Source of the DNA: Clostridiales bacterium | Lineage (GTDB): Bacteria; Bacillota; Clostridia; Oscillospirales; QAMX01 | DNA length: 10,197 nucleotides | Assembly: GCA_003149835.1 (NCBI GenBank) | Contig: QAMX01000171.1 | Span: forward strand, 1 to 10,197 | Direction: 5' to 3' | Part shown: piece by piece, positions 1 to 6,711 of the stretch | Numbering within the stretch: the stretch's first letter is position 1 | Layout of the letters: the number at the start of each line of letters is the position of its first letter | Notes under the pieces: generated by a model | Seen by the model: the letters and a program-made list of their open reading frames with translations, nothing else | Databases searched by the model: none | Told to the model about the DNA's origin: nothing | Position numbers and translations under genes: made by a program

Positions 1-2
1 TG

Positions 3-992
3 ATCGCCGCCGGCGCGGCTTTCAAAACGGCGTTCTGCGGCCCGTGCTTCGGCGCGGGCGACGTGCCGCGCAACAACGGGCTCTCTATCCGCCATACGAC
101 CCGCAACTTCCCCAACCGCGAGGGCTCCAAGCCCGGCGAGCGGCAGGCGGCGGCCGTCGCGCTCATGGACGCCCGGTCAATCGCGGCAACCGCAGCGGCG
201 GGCGGCGTGCTTACGCCGGCCGACCGGCTTCCCGCCGGAGCGCTCGTGCCCGTCGCGTATCACTTTGACAATTCGGTCTATCAAAACCGCGTCTACGACG
301 GCCTCGACAACCCCCAGCCGGAGACGGAGCTCTGCTTCGGCCCCAACATCACCGACTGGCCGCAGATGCCGCGCCTCAGCGAGCATTTGCTGTTGAAATT
401 CGCCGCAGTCATCACCGACCCGGTGACGACGACCGACGAGCTGATCCCGTCGGGAGAGACCTCCTCTTACCGCTCCAACCCGCTCCGCCTCGCGGAGTTC
501 GCGCTCTCCCGCAAGGATCCGGATTATGTCCCGCGCGCTAAGGCGTGCGCCGTCGAGGACGCCGCCGCTTTCCTCTCGCGGCAAGGTCTGCCGCAGGAGA
601 CGCTGCTGAAAAGCGCGATCTTCGCGGTCAAGCCCGGCGACGGCAGCGCCCGCGAGCAGGCGGCGTCGTGCCAGCGCGTGCTCGGTGGCGGCGCCAACGT
701 CGCCGTGGAGTACGCGACAAAGCGCTACCGCTCTAACCTCATCAACTGGGGCATGCTGCCGCTGCGCCTGAAAAAAACCGAGGATCAGAGCCTGTTTGAA
801 ATCGGCGACTACCTCTTCCTCCGCGACATTCGCCGCCTGATCGAGGAAAATGAATCTGATCTCACGGCTATGCTTTACAAAGCCAACGGCGAAACCCGTC
901 CGGTTTTCATGTCGCTTGACGGTCTGACCTCCGCGGAGCGCGAGATTCTCCTCGCCGGTTCTCTGATCAATTATTACGCGCAGGAGGCGTAG
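3..992 (+). CDS. Aconitase-superfamily hydratase, C-terminal part (5' end outside window)
   Basis: The reading frame is open from base 3, so the gene enters from the left; the ATG/GTG codons near 60 are internal. The first visible residues include CGPCFGAGD, which matches the Cys-x2-Cys pair that ligates the 4Fe-4S cluster in aconitases. An Arg/Asn-rich segment (IRHTTRNFPNREGSKPGER) corresponds to the family's conserved NRNF-type loop. Further on, YRSNPLRLAEFALSRKD and a GGGANVAVEYATKRYRSNLINWGMLPL stretch match the C-terminal swivel domain, where aconitases have an 'RSNLVGMGVLPL'-like motif. The family hydrates or dehydrates tricarboxylic or related acids in the cytosol. About 329 residues are seen, roughly the last 40% of a usual 750-aa enzyme. 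It could be a housekeeping aconitase or one of the less characterised clostridial 'hydratases'; the substrate cannot be read from this part. The superfamily call is firm and the exact enzyme is not. Confidence 0.88.
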   Translation: MAAGAAFKTAFCGPCFGAGDVPRNNGLSIRHTTRNFPNREGSKPGERQAAAVALMDARSIAATAAAGGVLTPADRLPAGALVPVAYHFDNSVYQNRVYDGLDNPQPETELCFGPNITDWPQMPRLSEHLLLKFAAVITDPVTTTDELIPSGETSSYRSNPLRLAEFALSRKDPDYVPRAKACAVEDAAAFLSRQGLPQETLLKSAIFAVKPGDGSAREQAASCQRVLGGGANVAVEYATKRYRSNLINWGMLPLRLKKTEDQSLFEIGDYLFLRDIRRLIEENESDLTAMLYKANGETRPVFMSLDGLTSAEREILLAGSLINYYAQEA

Positions 993-1163
993 CTGAACGG
1001 GATGTGAATCTGATAGCAGCGGCCGCCGCTTCGCCGCGCTCCGAGCGGGAGCGCCGATGACCGCTTTCGCTTTGTGAGACGCCGTCGTTCCGGTTCGCGC
1101 CGGCTATCAGACGCTTCCCGATCCAGCTGCTCCGACCGCCGCAAGAGAAAAGGAGCTGTTTCC
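993..1163. other. Structured intergenic region between hydratase and HIT gene
   Basis: No gene is supported here. A 7-bp perfect hairpin (arms 1036-1042 and 1048-1054, loop GAGCG) follows the hydratase stop by about 45 nt but has no T-tract. A 9-bp inverted repeat (TCTGATAGC at 1009-1017, GCTATCAGA at 1103-1111) encloses it. No convincing -35/-10 pair was seen, so the HIT gene may be read from upstream or from a non-consensus promoter. Confidence 0.4.
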
Positions 1164-1514
1164 ATGAATTCACAGGCAGACTGCATCTTCTGCAAAATCG
1201 TCTCCGGAGAAATCCCGTCGAAAAAAGTGTATGAAGACGAGCTGTGCTGCGCGTTTTACGACCTCGCGCCGCAGACCCCCGTCCACATCCTCGTCGTGCC
1301 GCGCACGCATATCGCCTCGGCCGCCGAGCTTACGCCGGAAAACAGTGCCGTCGTCGCGCATATCTTCACGGTCATTGCGCGCCTCGCCGCCGAACTGTCG
1401 CTGACGGGCGGCTATCGCGTCGTCACCAACAGCGGCGCAGACGCGCGCCAGAGCGTCCGGCATCTGCATTTCCACCTGCTCGCCGGGCGGGAAATGAGCG
1501 ATACGATGGCGTAG
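1164..1514 (+). CDS. Histidine triad (HIT) family protein
   Basis: This is a 116-aa cytosolic nucleotide-binding protein of the HIT (Hint-type) family, whose members hydrolyse nucleoside phosphoramidates or dinucleotides. The diagnostic motif is RQSVRHLHFHLLAGR, with the His-x-His-x-His triad at H100, H102 and H104. A Cys-x2-Cys pair (C7, C10 in CIFCKI) matches the structural zinc site of the Hint branch, and TPVHILVVPRTHI (38-50) is the usual nucleotide-pocket strand. Length is normal for the family. The start at 1164 is chosen because AGGAG at 1151-1155 lies 8 nt upstream; the longer in-frame extension from 1074 starts with GTG, has no ribosome site and adds low-complexity Arg/Ser residues. 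One oddity is that the usual 'GQ' before the triad (GQSVxHxHxH) is RQ here. It stands alone between the hydratase and a strong hairpin. Confidence 0.93.
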   Translation: MNSQADCIFCKIVSGEIPSKKVYEDELCCAFYDLAPQTPVHILVVPRTHIASAAELTPENSAVVAHIFTVIARLAAELSLTGGYRVVTNSGADARQSVRHLHFHLLAGREMSDTMA

Positions 1515-1537
1515 GACGGCAGCATCGGCTGTTTCAG

Positions 1538-1579
1538 AAGAGCGCCGGCCGGAGAAATTCATCTCCGGCCGGCGCTCTT
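1538..1579 (+). terminator. Perfect 18-bp hairpin after HIT gene
   Basis: Arms 1538-1555 and 1562-1579 are perfectly complementary (18 bp, mostly G+C) around the 6-nt loop AATTCA. It begins 24 nt after the HIT stop codon. The bases after it (ACCGTATTTG) are only weakly T-rich, so it may act as a transcript-end stabiliser or a factor-assisted terminator rather than a classic intrinsic one. Confidence 0.6.
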
Positions 1580-1772
1580 ACCGTATTTGCTGATTCGCTT
1601 TCACTGCCGTAAGATTCTGCTGCCCTTGTTTTCGCTTTGTCCTGCCGCGCTCTCCTCCACTTCAAAATTTCCGTTTCCGGTTTTTACAAAATCCATCCGC
1701 CGCCTTTTTCTCTGACCTGTCCGGCTCGCTCTGAGATCCATGCGCCGTTTTTCAGTTTGTCCAAAATCATCG
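1580..1772. other. Pyrimidine-rich spacer without a supported gene
   Basis: This spacer of about 190 nt is rich in T and C on the plus strand. It contains loosely repeated phrases (for example ATCCATCCGCCG near 1690 and ATCCATGCGCCG near 1736, each followed by a T-rich stretch and GTCC). An open frame across it (1637-1846) has no ribosome site, starts in the spacer and runs through the promoter of the next gene, so it is not called. Confidence 0.4.
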
Positions 1773-1801
1773 TTGACTTATTTTTCGACTTATGCTATAA
1801 T
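1773..1801 (+). promoter_or_regulatory. Sigma-A promoter with extended -10, for the DUF2087 regulator
   Basis: TTGACT (1773-1778) and TATAAT (1796-1801) are separated by exactly 17 nt, and TG at 1793-1794 makes an extended -10 (TGCTATAAT). Transcription should start near 1808, about 43 nt before the start codon of the gene at 1851. Confidence 0.9.
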
Positions 1802-1827
1802 TTGTTTAGTTTAATAGTAAACAAATT
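1799..1827. promoter_or_regulatory. Palindromic operator candidate over -10/+1
   Basis: AATTTGTTTA (1799-1808) and TAAACAAATT (1818-1827) are perfect inverted repeats with a 9-nt spacer. The left arm overlaps the end of the -10 box and reaches the expected start site, so most of it is not transcribed. That favours a DNA operator over an RNA hairpin. The adjacent regulator is the obvious candidate to bind it, giving autorepression; this is inference. Confidence 0.6.
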
Positions 1828-1850
1828 CTATTTTTATTTGAGGTGACGGA

Positions 1851-2603
1851 ATGGCTTACACCTTAGAAACCGTTTCCGCAGAGGACTTAAAGCACGGCTT
1901 CACTTATGAAGCAGAGCGGAGGGCTTACGTCTGTCTGACGTGCGGCGCCGTTTTTACGGAGGGCGAAATTTATCCGCTCGACGGCCGCTTTTTCGACGCG
2001 CTTCACGCCGCAGAGCGCCACGCGGCTCAGGCGCACGGCGATCGTTTTTCGCAGCTTTTGTCCTCTGAAAGCAAGTATGTGGCGCTGACGCAAAATCAAC
2101 GCGAGCTGTTGACCATGCTCAGTCAAGGGATGAGCGACGCTGAAATCGCCGCCGCCACGGGGCTTGCGCTTTCGACCGTGCGCAGCCAGCGCTTTACTCT
2201 GCGCGAGAAAGCCAAGCAGGCCAAGCTCTACTCGGCGCTCTATGGGCTTGCGGTTGAAAAACGGGAAAAAAGAGGAGACGCGCTCATGCCTATCCATGAC
2301 ACTGCGAAGTTTGTAGACGACCGTTATATCGTCACCGAGGCGGAAAGCCAAAAAATCATACATAACGCCTTTTCCTGCCTTGCTCCGCTGAAACTAAAAA
2401 ATTTCCCGGTCAAGGAGAAGCGAAAGCTTGTGATTCTCCGCCTGATCGCCGGGGAATTCGAGAAGAGCAAGCGTTATACGGAACCCGAGGTCAACGCCAT
2501 CCTCGAAGCGATTTATGCTGATTTCGTAACGCTGCGCCGTTATCTGATTGAATACGGTTTTCTCGACAGGACAAACGACGGCAAGGAATACTGGCTCAAA
2601 TAG
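1851..2603 (+). CDS. Transcriptional regulator: zinc finger-like, LuxR-type HTH and DUF2087
   Basis: This 250-aa protein has three parts. Residues 25-65 hold C28-x2-C31 with H57-x4-H62 behind, which looks like a small zinc finger (a further His is at 52). Residues about 78-125 (LTQNQRELLTMLSQGMSDAEIAAATG, then LALSTVRSQRFTLREKAK) are a LuxR/GerE-type helix-turn-helix. Residues about 183-250 fit DUF2087: FPVKEKRKLVILRLI, then RYTEPEVNAILEAIYADFVTLRRYL, IEYGFLDR and a terminal G-KEYWLK. DUF2087 often sits at the C-terminus of HTH regulators of unknown ligand. The start is fixed by GAGGTGA at 1840-1846, a little close at 4 nt. It is monocistronic, with its own promoter, palindrome and terminator. 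The target could be its own promoter or the ABC operon downstream; neither is shown by sequence alone. The domain calls are confident; the role as regulator is inferred. Confidence 0.88.
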   Translation: MAYTLETVSAEDLKHGFTYEAERRAYVCLTCGAVFTEGEIYPLDGRFFDALHAAERHAAQAHGDRFSQLLSSESKYVALTQNQRELLTMLSQGMSDAEIAAATGLALSTVRSQRFTLREKAKQAKLYSALYGLAVEKREKRGDALMPIHDTAKFVDDRYIVTEAESQKIIHNAFSCLAPLKLKNFPVKEKRKLVILRLIAGEFEKSKRYTEPEVNAILEAIYADFVTLRRYLIEYGFLDRTNDGKEYWLK

Positions 2604-2606
2604 GCG

Positions 2607-2650
2607 GCGGCCGCTCTGCGGGTTGTTCCCGTGGGACGGCTGCTCTTTTT
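2607..2650 (+). terminator. Intrinsic terminator of the DUF2087 regulator gene
   Basis: Arms 2607-2622 and 2628-2643 pair over 16 positions with four G-T wobbles and one mismatch, around a TTGTT loop. They are followed directly by TCTTTTT (2644-2650). It starts 3 nt after the stop codon. Confidence 0.8.
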
Positions 2651-2800
2651 ATGCGGGAAAGGGATCTGGCCGCGCCGTTTTTCCGAGCCACGGGCTTTCC
2701 TGCGGGCCGGCGCGGCGGCATAGGAAACCGCTGGAACAAATAGCAAAAAAAGGAAAATCGTCCATTTATTAATATACCGTTAACCACCCCTGTCCCTCCG
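2651..2800. other. Spacer with a second GC-rich inverted repeat
   Basis: No gene is supported. A 9-bp inverted repeat (GCCGCGCCG at 2669-2677, CGGCGCGGC at 2708-2716) encloses 30 nt. It is followed by an A-rich, then AT-rich stretch (about 2742-2778) that may help the promoter downstream. Confidence 0.4.
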
Positions 2801-2811
2801 CATGATATAAT
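2780..2811 (+). promoter_or_regulatory. Probable promoter of the ABC-CARDB-permease operon
   Basis: TATAAT at 2806-2811 carries TG at 2803-2804 (extended -10, TGATATAAT). The -35 is poor: the best match is TTAACC at 2780-2785 with a long 20-nt spacer. AT-rich sequence lies just upstream. An extended -10 can work with a weak -35, so the site is plausible and may need an activator. Transcription would start near 2818, giving a leader of about 185 nt. Confidence 0.6.
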
Positions 2812-2817
2812 AGACGA

Positions 2818-3003
2818 AACAGAAGCGTCCTATGACTTTCACGGTCGTTTGGTTCTTTTTTTCGTCCCTTTTCTGAGGCGAATTGCTCGCCTCGGGCTCC
2901 GCCGGTCCCGTGCGGTTCCCCAAAGGGCGACTATTTTTTATCCGGCGCTAATATATATCTGTAACGGCTGTCCACAGCCTGTGCAGACAAGGAAGGTGAA
3001 TCC
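2818..3003 (+). promoter_or_regulatory. Long structured 5' leader of the ABC operon
   Basis: The leader holds a 7-bp hairpin (GAGGCGA 2875-2881, TCGCCTC 2887-2893), a stretch of Gs and Cs ending in a run of Ts (2934-2939), and a 5-bp hairpin (GGCTG 2966-2970, CAGCC 2975-2979) about 11 nt before the ribosome site GGAAGGTG (2991-2998). It matches no riboswitch class that I can recognise. Attenuation is possible but unproven. Confidence 0.35.
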
Positions 3004-3792
3004 ATGGAACATACGCCCAACAGCAAAAAGGAGCGAACGATCATCGAGCTGACGCACCTGCGAAAAGTGTTCCAAATCGGCAAGGAAAAGGTCGTCGCTT
3101 TAAATGATATTTCACTGTCCATTCAGGAAGGCGAGATCTGCTGTCTCCTCGGAACGTCGGGCTCCGGCAAATCGACGCTGCTGAACATGATGGCCGGATT
3201 AGACAAGCCCACGTCGGGACAGATCGTGGTCTGCGGCAAGCACATTGAAAAGCTGAACGAGCGCAAGGTAACGCTGTTGCGTCAAAAGTACATGGGGTTT
3301 GTCTTTCAATCGTACAACCTTCTCCCCAATCTGACGGCGATAGAAAACGTCGCCCTGCCCCTGACCTTCCGCGGTACCCGAGCCCGAAAACGGTACGCCG
3401 CGGCGGCCTATATGCTCGAAGCGGTGGGCCTGAAAAACAGGATGAAGCACAGACCGACACAGATGAGCGGCGGCCAGCAACAGCGCGTCGGCATTGCGCG
3501 CGCCTTTGTCGCCAAACCGCAAATCGTCTTTGCCGATGAGCCCACGGGGAACCTTGATTCCAAGACGACCATCGAAGTCATGGAGATGATGGTGCGCATG
3601 GCCAAAGAAAATCACCAGACGCTGATCATCGTCACGCACGAGCGCGATATCGCCAGATACGCCGACAAAGTCTATTACATGCTCGACGGTATGATTTCGG
3701 ATATCGAGCAAAAACCGGCGGATTCCGCCGGTGCGGAAAATTCTCCGGCTGCTTCCGCTTCTGAGCCCGCAGCCGCGGCCGTCTCCCGGTAA
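3004..3792 (+). CDS. ABC transporter ATP-binding protein, MacB/LolD type
   Basis: This 262-aa cytosolic ATPase couples ATP hydrolysis to the permease encoded at 6712. All canonical motifs are intact: Walker A GTSGSGKST (50-58), Q-loop Q102 in FVFQSYNLLP, signature MSGGQQQ (154-160), Walker B IVFADEP with D178 and E179, D-loop NLD (183-185) and H-loop H212 in IVTHERD. The phrases FQSYNLLPNLTAIENVALPL and DEPTGNLDSKT are typical of the LolD/MacB/FtsE group, which pairs with FtsX-fold permeases rather than multi-span importers. The start at 3004 has GGAAGGTG upstream. Residues 237-262 form an Ala/Ser/Pro/Glu tail absent from minimal LolD-type ATPases and likely disordered. It is the first gene of the operon, 45 nt before the CARDB gene. 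The ATPase call is very sure; the exported or sensed substrate is unknown. Confidence 0.95.
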   Translation: MEHTPNSKKERTIIELTHLRKVFQIGKEKVVALNDISLSIQEGEICCLLGTSGSGKSTLLNMMAGLDKPTSGQIVVCGKHIEKLNERKVTLLRQKYMGFVFQSYNLLPNLTAIENVALPLTFRGTRARKRYAAAAYMLEAVGLKNRMKHRPTQMSGGQQQRVGIARAFVAKPQIVFADEPTGNLDSKTTIEVMEMMVRMAKENHQTLIIVTHERDIARYADKVYYMLDGMISDIEQKPADSAGAENSPAASASEPAAAAVSR

Positions 3793-3797
3793 ATTTA

Positions 3798-3813
3798 CGG
3801 CGTTCAAACGCCG
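3798..3813 (+). other. Intercistronic hairpin between ATPase and CARDB genes
   Basis: CGGCGT (3798-3803) and ACGCCG (3808-3813) form a 6-bp stem with a TCAA tetraloop, between the ATPase stop and the next ribosome site. There is no T-tract, so termination is unlikely; it may tune mRNA stability or relative expression. Confidence 0.4.
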
Positions 3814-3837
3814 GACATCATAATGAGGTATGCAACC

Positions 3838-6627
3838 ATGAAAGAAGCCGTCATCCGCAGATCCCTTTTCCTCCTGTTGGCACTGCTCCTGATTGTTCCG
3901 CTGTTCCCCGCCCCGGTTCGCGCCGCGGCTGTCGACGAAACCTTCGAGGTCACGGCGACAACGAGCACGGAGCTCGCCGCCGGCGCCACAAACTGTAAGC
4001 TCTACATCACCGTTAAAAATCAGAGCGCCGGCGACGTTACCGGCGTCAGTGCGGATATCGCGTTCAGCGACGGCGTTCTGACGCTCGCCGGCGGCGACAC
4101 CGCGTCAAAATCGATCGGCGATCTGAAAGCCGGAGCCTCCAAGACGATTACATATACCGTCGACGTCTCTGCGGCCGCGCCGTCGGCCGCTGCGGCCGAC
4201 CTGACGATCCGCTACAACGGCGATTCCTCGGAAGCGCACGGTTTTTCTCTTGACGTCGCCAACGGTGCGAAGGTCTCTGTCCGCGCCGTCTCGTTCAGTA
4301 AAAAGTTTTACGCCGGAACAACCGGCTGTATGATGTCGGTCACTCTCGTCAACAGCGGTACGATCGACGCTACCGACGTCAACTTCACGCTCTCCGGCTT
4401 CTCAACGGCCGGTATCATGCTCGACGGAAGCTCCGTAGCCTCTCAACACATTGAAAAAATTGAAGCCGGAAAGACGTCGGTTCTGGTTTATCAGATCAAA
4501 TCGGCCGCATCGGCTTCCGGCACGATTGACTTGAAAGCGGACATTTCTTACTCCGCAGACGGATTCCCGCCCGCCGCGGCGACCGAAACGCTCGGCATTC
4601 CCATTGAGGTGCGCGAGACGGTCGATCCTCCTGTCATTCCTGATCCGGTTGATCTGCCTGAACTGATCGTTGAATCCTTTACGGCTGACAAGGATGTCAT
4701 TTACGCCGGTTCAACCGTTAAATTCAGCCTGAAAATTACCAATCCGGGATATTCCCTCACCGATACCAAGGTTCGCGTCACGATCACGGCGCCGAGCGAT
4801 ATCATGCTGCCGAGCGGCCAGAGCAACGTCATCGTTTTAGACCCGATCAGCAGCTCCAAGCCGGGCAGCGGCTCCATCTCCTTTGACATTAAATCCGGTC
4901 TGGAATCGCAGATGTGCGATATCTCCATCCGCCTCGACTACACCGACGCCACCGGCAAGGTGTGCCAAGTTACGGATACGCGCAGTATCAAGATTAACGG
5001 CAGCGGCAGCGTTGAAACGCCTACGCCTAAGATCAGCCTGTCGGGCTTTGCCACCGACCGAACGACCGTTAACGCAGGCGGTAAATTTACCGCTTCCCTC
5101 AATTTCAAGAACGCCGGGACAATTGACTTTTCTTCCGTCTCGTTCAGCGTCACCAACCTCTCCGCCGAAACGTTTTCGCCGGTCGGCGACGGCGGCGTAT
5201 TCTCCTATGGCGCGCTGAAAGCCGGCGCTTCCGCCAAAGCGAGCTTTGCCTTGTTTGCCGGCAACGGGCTGACAGTCGGCCCCAACGAGCTGGAAATCAA
5301 AGGCGTTTATACGACGGTTGACGGACAGCAGGGCGAGTTCTCGTATACGGGCTTTGTGCAGGTAGCCTTTACCGCCGTCTCCTCCGACGCGCCGAACCTT
5401 GTTGTCACCTCGGCAACCGCGCCGAACGCCAAAGCGGGCGGCAATGCGAACCTGACCGTAATCGTTGAAAACAAGGGAAAGGGTACGGCCGAAAGCGCAT
5501 CGCTGACCGTTTCCGGCCTTAGCGCCTCGGGTATCATGTTGCAGGGCGCTCTCGACACGTTTGCGCTCGGCACCATCAAGAGCGGCGAAAAGAAATCCGT
5601 CGTCATTCCGCTCAAAATCAGCAAGGACGCCCCGGAATATTTGCCCTTGGAGCTGACGCCCAAATGCGCCCAAAGCGACGAAGCGACGGCTCAGACAGTC
5701 TATCTCACCATCACTCCGATCTCCGAAACGCCGCCTGAGGAGGAAGAGGAAAACTCCCTGCCGCGCGTTATCGTCGACAGCTATCTGGTCGATCCGGAAA
5801 ACGTTCAGGCGGGCGGCAATTTCCAGTTTGATTTCAACCTGAAAAATACCAGCAAAACGCAGACCATCACCAACATCAAGATCACCGTTTCCTCCACGGA
5901 TGGGATTTTCACGCCCGTCTCCGGCGGCAACACGTTCTACACTGAAAGCATCGCGCCGGGTGCCTCCGAGCAGTACGGCATTTTGCTCAATGCCAAGGCT
6001 GCGGCGGAGCAGAAAAGCTATCCCATCGTGATCACCGTTGAATACGAATACGGCAAGGGCAAAAGCTACTCGGGAACCGAAGAGATCAACATCTATGTCA
6101 TTCAGCCGATTCGCCTTGAATTCACCAACGTCAATTTCCAGCCCTCCGCGATGAGCGGCGAATCCATTTATTTTTCCATGTCCTATTATAACAAGGGCAA
6201 GAGCCCGCTCAGCAACCTGACCGTTTCTATGGAAGGCGATTTTATGCTGAGCGAGGGCGAGCAGTTTATCGGCAACTTCCCTGCCGGCAGCGGCGATTAT
6301 TTTGAAGAGATGCTGATGCCCATGGGCGTCGGTATGCTCAGCGGAAAGCTCGTCTTCGCGTTTGAGGACGCAGCCGGAAACCCGCAGCGCATGGAGGTTC
6401 CGATCAATGTCGAGGTGATGGAGGGCGGCGGTGAAGTCATCGGCCCGGTGGATCCCATCGGTCCGATCGACCCCGTTGATCCGTCGATCGAAGAGGAAGG
6501 CGGCGGCCTCGCGTGGTATTGGTGGGCCGGCGGCGGCGTCCTGCTGGCGGCGATTCTCGTGCTTGTCATCGTCCTTAGCGTCCGCGCGAAAAAGAAGAAG
6601 GCCGCCGATGTCGAATGGGACAATTAA
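3838..6627 (+). CDS. Secreted, membrane-anchored multi-CARDB surface protein (COG1361-like)
   Basis: This is a 929-aa exported protein. A signal peptide occupies residues 1 to about 29 (KEAVIRR, then a Leu-rich core, then a PVRA-A cleavage site). About seven tandem Ig-like CARDB-type repeats of some 115-130 aa follow, starting near residues 33, 146, 275, 398, 520, 643 and 759. Each begins with an 'xLxVxSFxxxxxxVxAGxxFxxxLxxxNxG' pattern and many carry 'LxxIxAGxSxxxxxxI' near the end. Acidic or Pro-rich linkers join some repeats (EEEEEN near 640; GPVDPIGPIDPVDP near 875). A single membrane span (about 892-919) is followed by a short basic tail (RAKKKK). The start at 3838 is preferred over 3823 because GAGG (3825-3828) is 9 nt upstream of it, while 3823 has no ribosome site. 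CARDB repeats are adhesion or scaffold modules; there is no enzyme motif. Its place between ATPase and permease suggests it is the outside partner of the transporter. Confidence 0.88.
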   Translation: MKEAVIRRSLFLLLALLLIVPLFPAPVRAAAVDETFEVTATTSTELAAGATNCKLYITVKNQSAGDVTGVSADIAFSDGVLTLAGGDTASKSIGDLKAGASKTITYTVDVSAAAPSAAAADLTIRYNGDSSEAHGFSLDVANGAKVSVRAVSFSKKFYAGTTGCMMSVTLVNSGTIDATDVNFTLSGFSTAGIMLDGSSVASQHIEKIEAGKTSVLVYQIKSAASASGTIDLKADISYSADGFPPAAATETLGIPIEVRETVDPPVIPDPVDLPELIVESFTADKDVIYAGSTVKFSLKITNPGYSLTDTKVRVTITAPSDIMLPSGQSNVIVLDPISSSKPGSGSISFDIKSGLESQMCDISIRLDYTDATGKVCQVTDTRSIKINGSGSVETPTPKISLSGFATDRTTVNAGGKFTASLNFKNAGTIDFSSVSFSVTNLSAETFSPVGDGGVFSYGALKAGASAKASFALFAGNGLTVGPNELEIKGVYTTVDGQQGEFSYTGFVQVAFTAVSSDAPNLVVTSATAPNAKAGGNANLTVIVENKGKGTAESASLTVSGLSASGIMLQGALDTFALGTIKSGEKKSVVIPLKISKDAPEYLPLELTPKCAQSDEATAQTVYLTITPISETPPEEEEENSLPRVIVDSYLVDPENVQAGGNFQFDFNLKNTSKTQTITNIKITVSSTDGIFTPVSGGNTFYTESIAPGASEQYGILLNAKAAAEQKSYPIVITVEYEYGKGKSYSGTEEINIYVIQPIRLEFTNVNFQPSAMSGESIYFSMSYYNKGKSPLSNLTVSMEGDFMLSEGEQFIGNFPAGSGDYFEEMLMPMGVGMLSGKLVFAFEDAAGNPQRMEVPINVEVMEGGGEVIGPVDPIGPIDPVDPSIEEEGGGLAWYWWAGGGVLLAAILVLVIVLSVRAKKKKAADVEWDN

Positions 6628-6711
6628 CCTGGCTTTGCCCGGTTTTGACCTGCGGAGCGATTTCTTCGGTTGCTCAATTTTTGAGAAAGAGGATTTTTCC
6701 GTCGGTAAGAG

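Noticed and set aside
1074..1163. Upstream extension of the HIT protein
   Set aside because: It would start with GTG without a ribosome site and adds Arg/Ser-rich residues unlike the family; AGGAG at 1151 fixes the start at 1164.
1637..1846. 69-codon open frame upstream of the DUF2087 gene
   Set aside because: It has no ribosome site and runs through the strong promoter and palindrome of the next gene; its residues follow the local pyrimidine bias.
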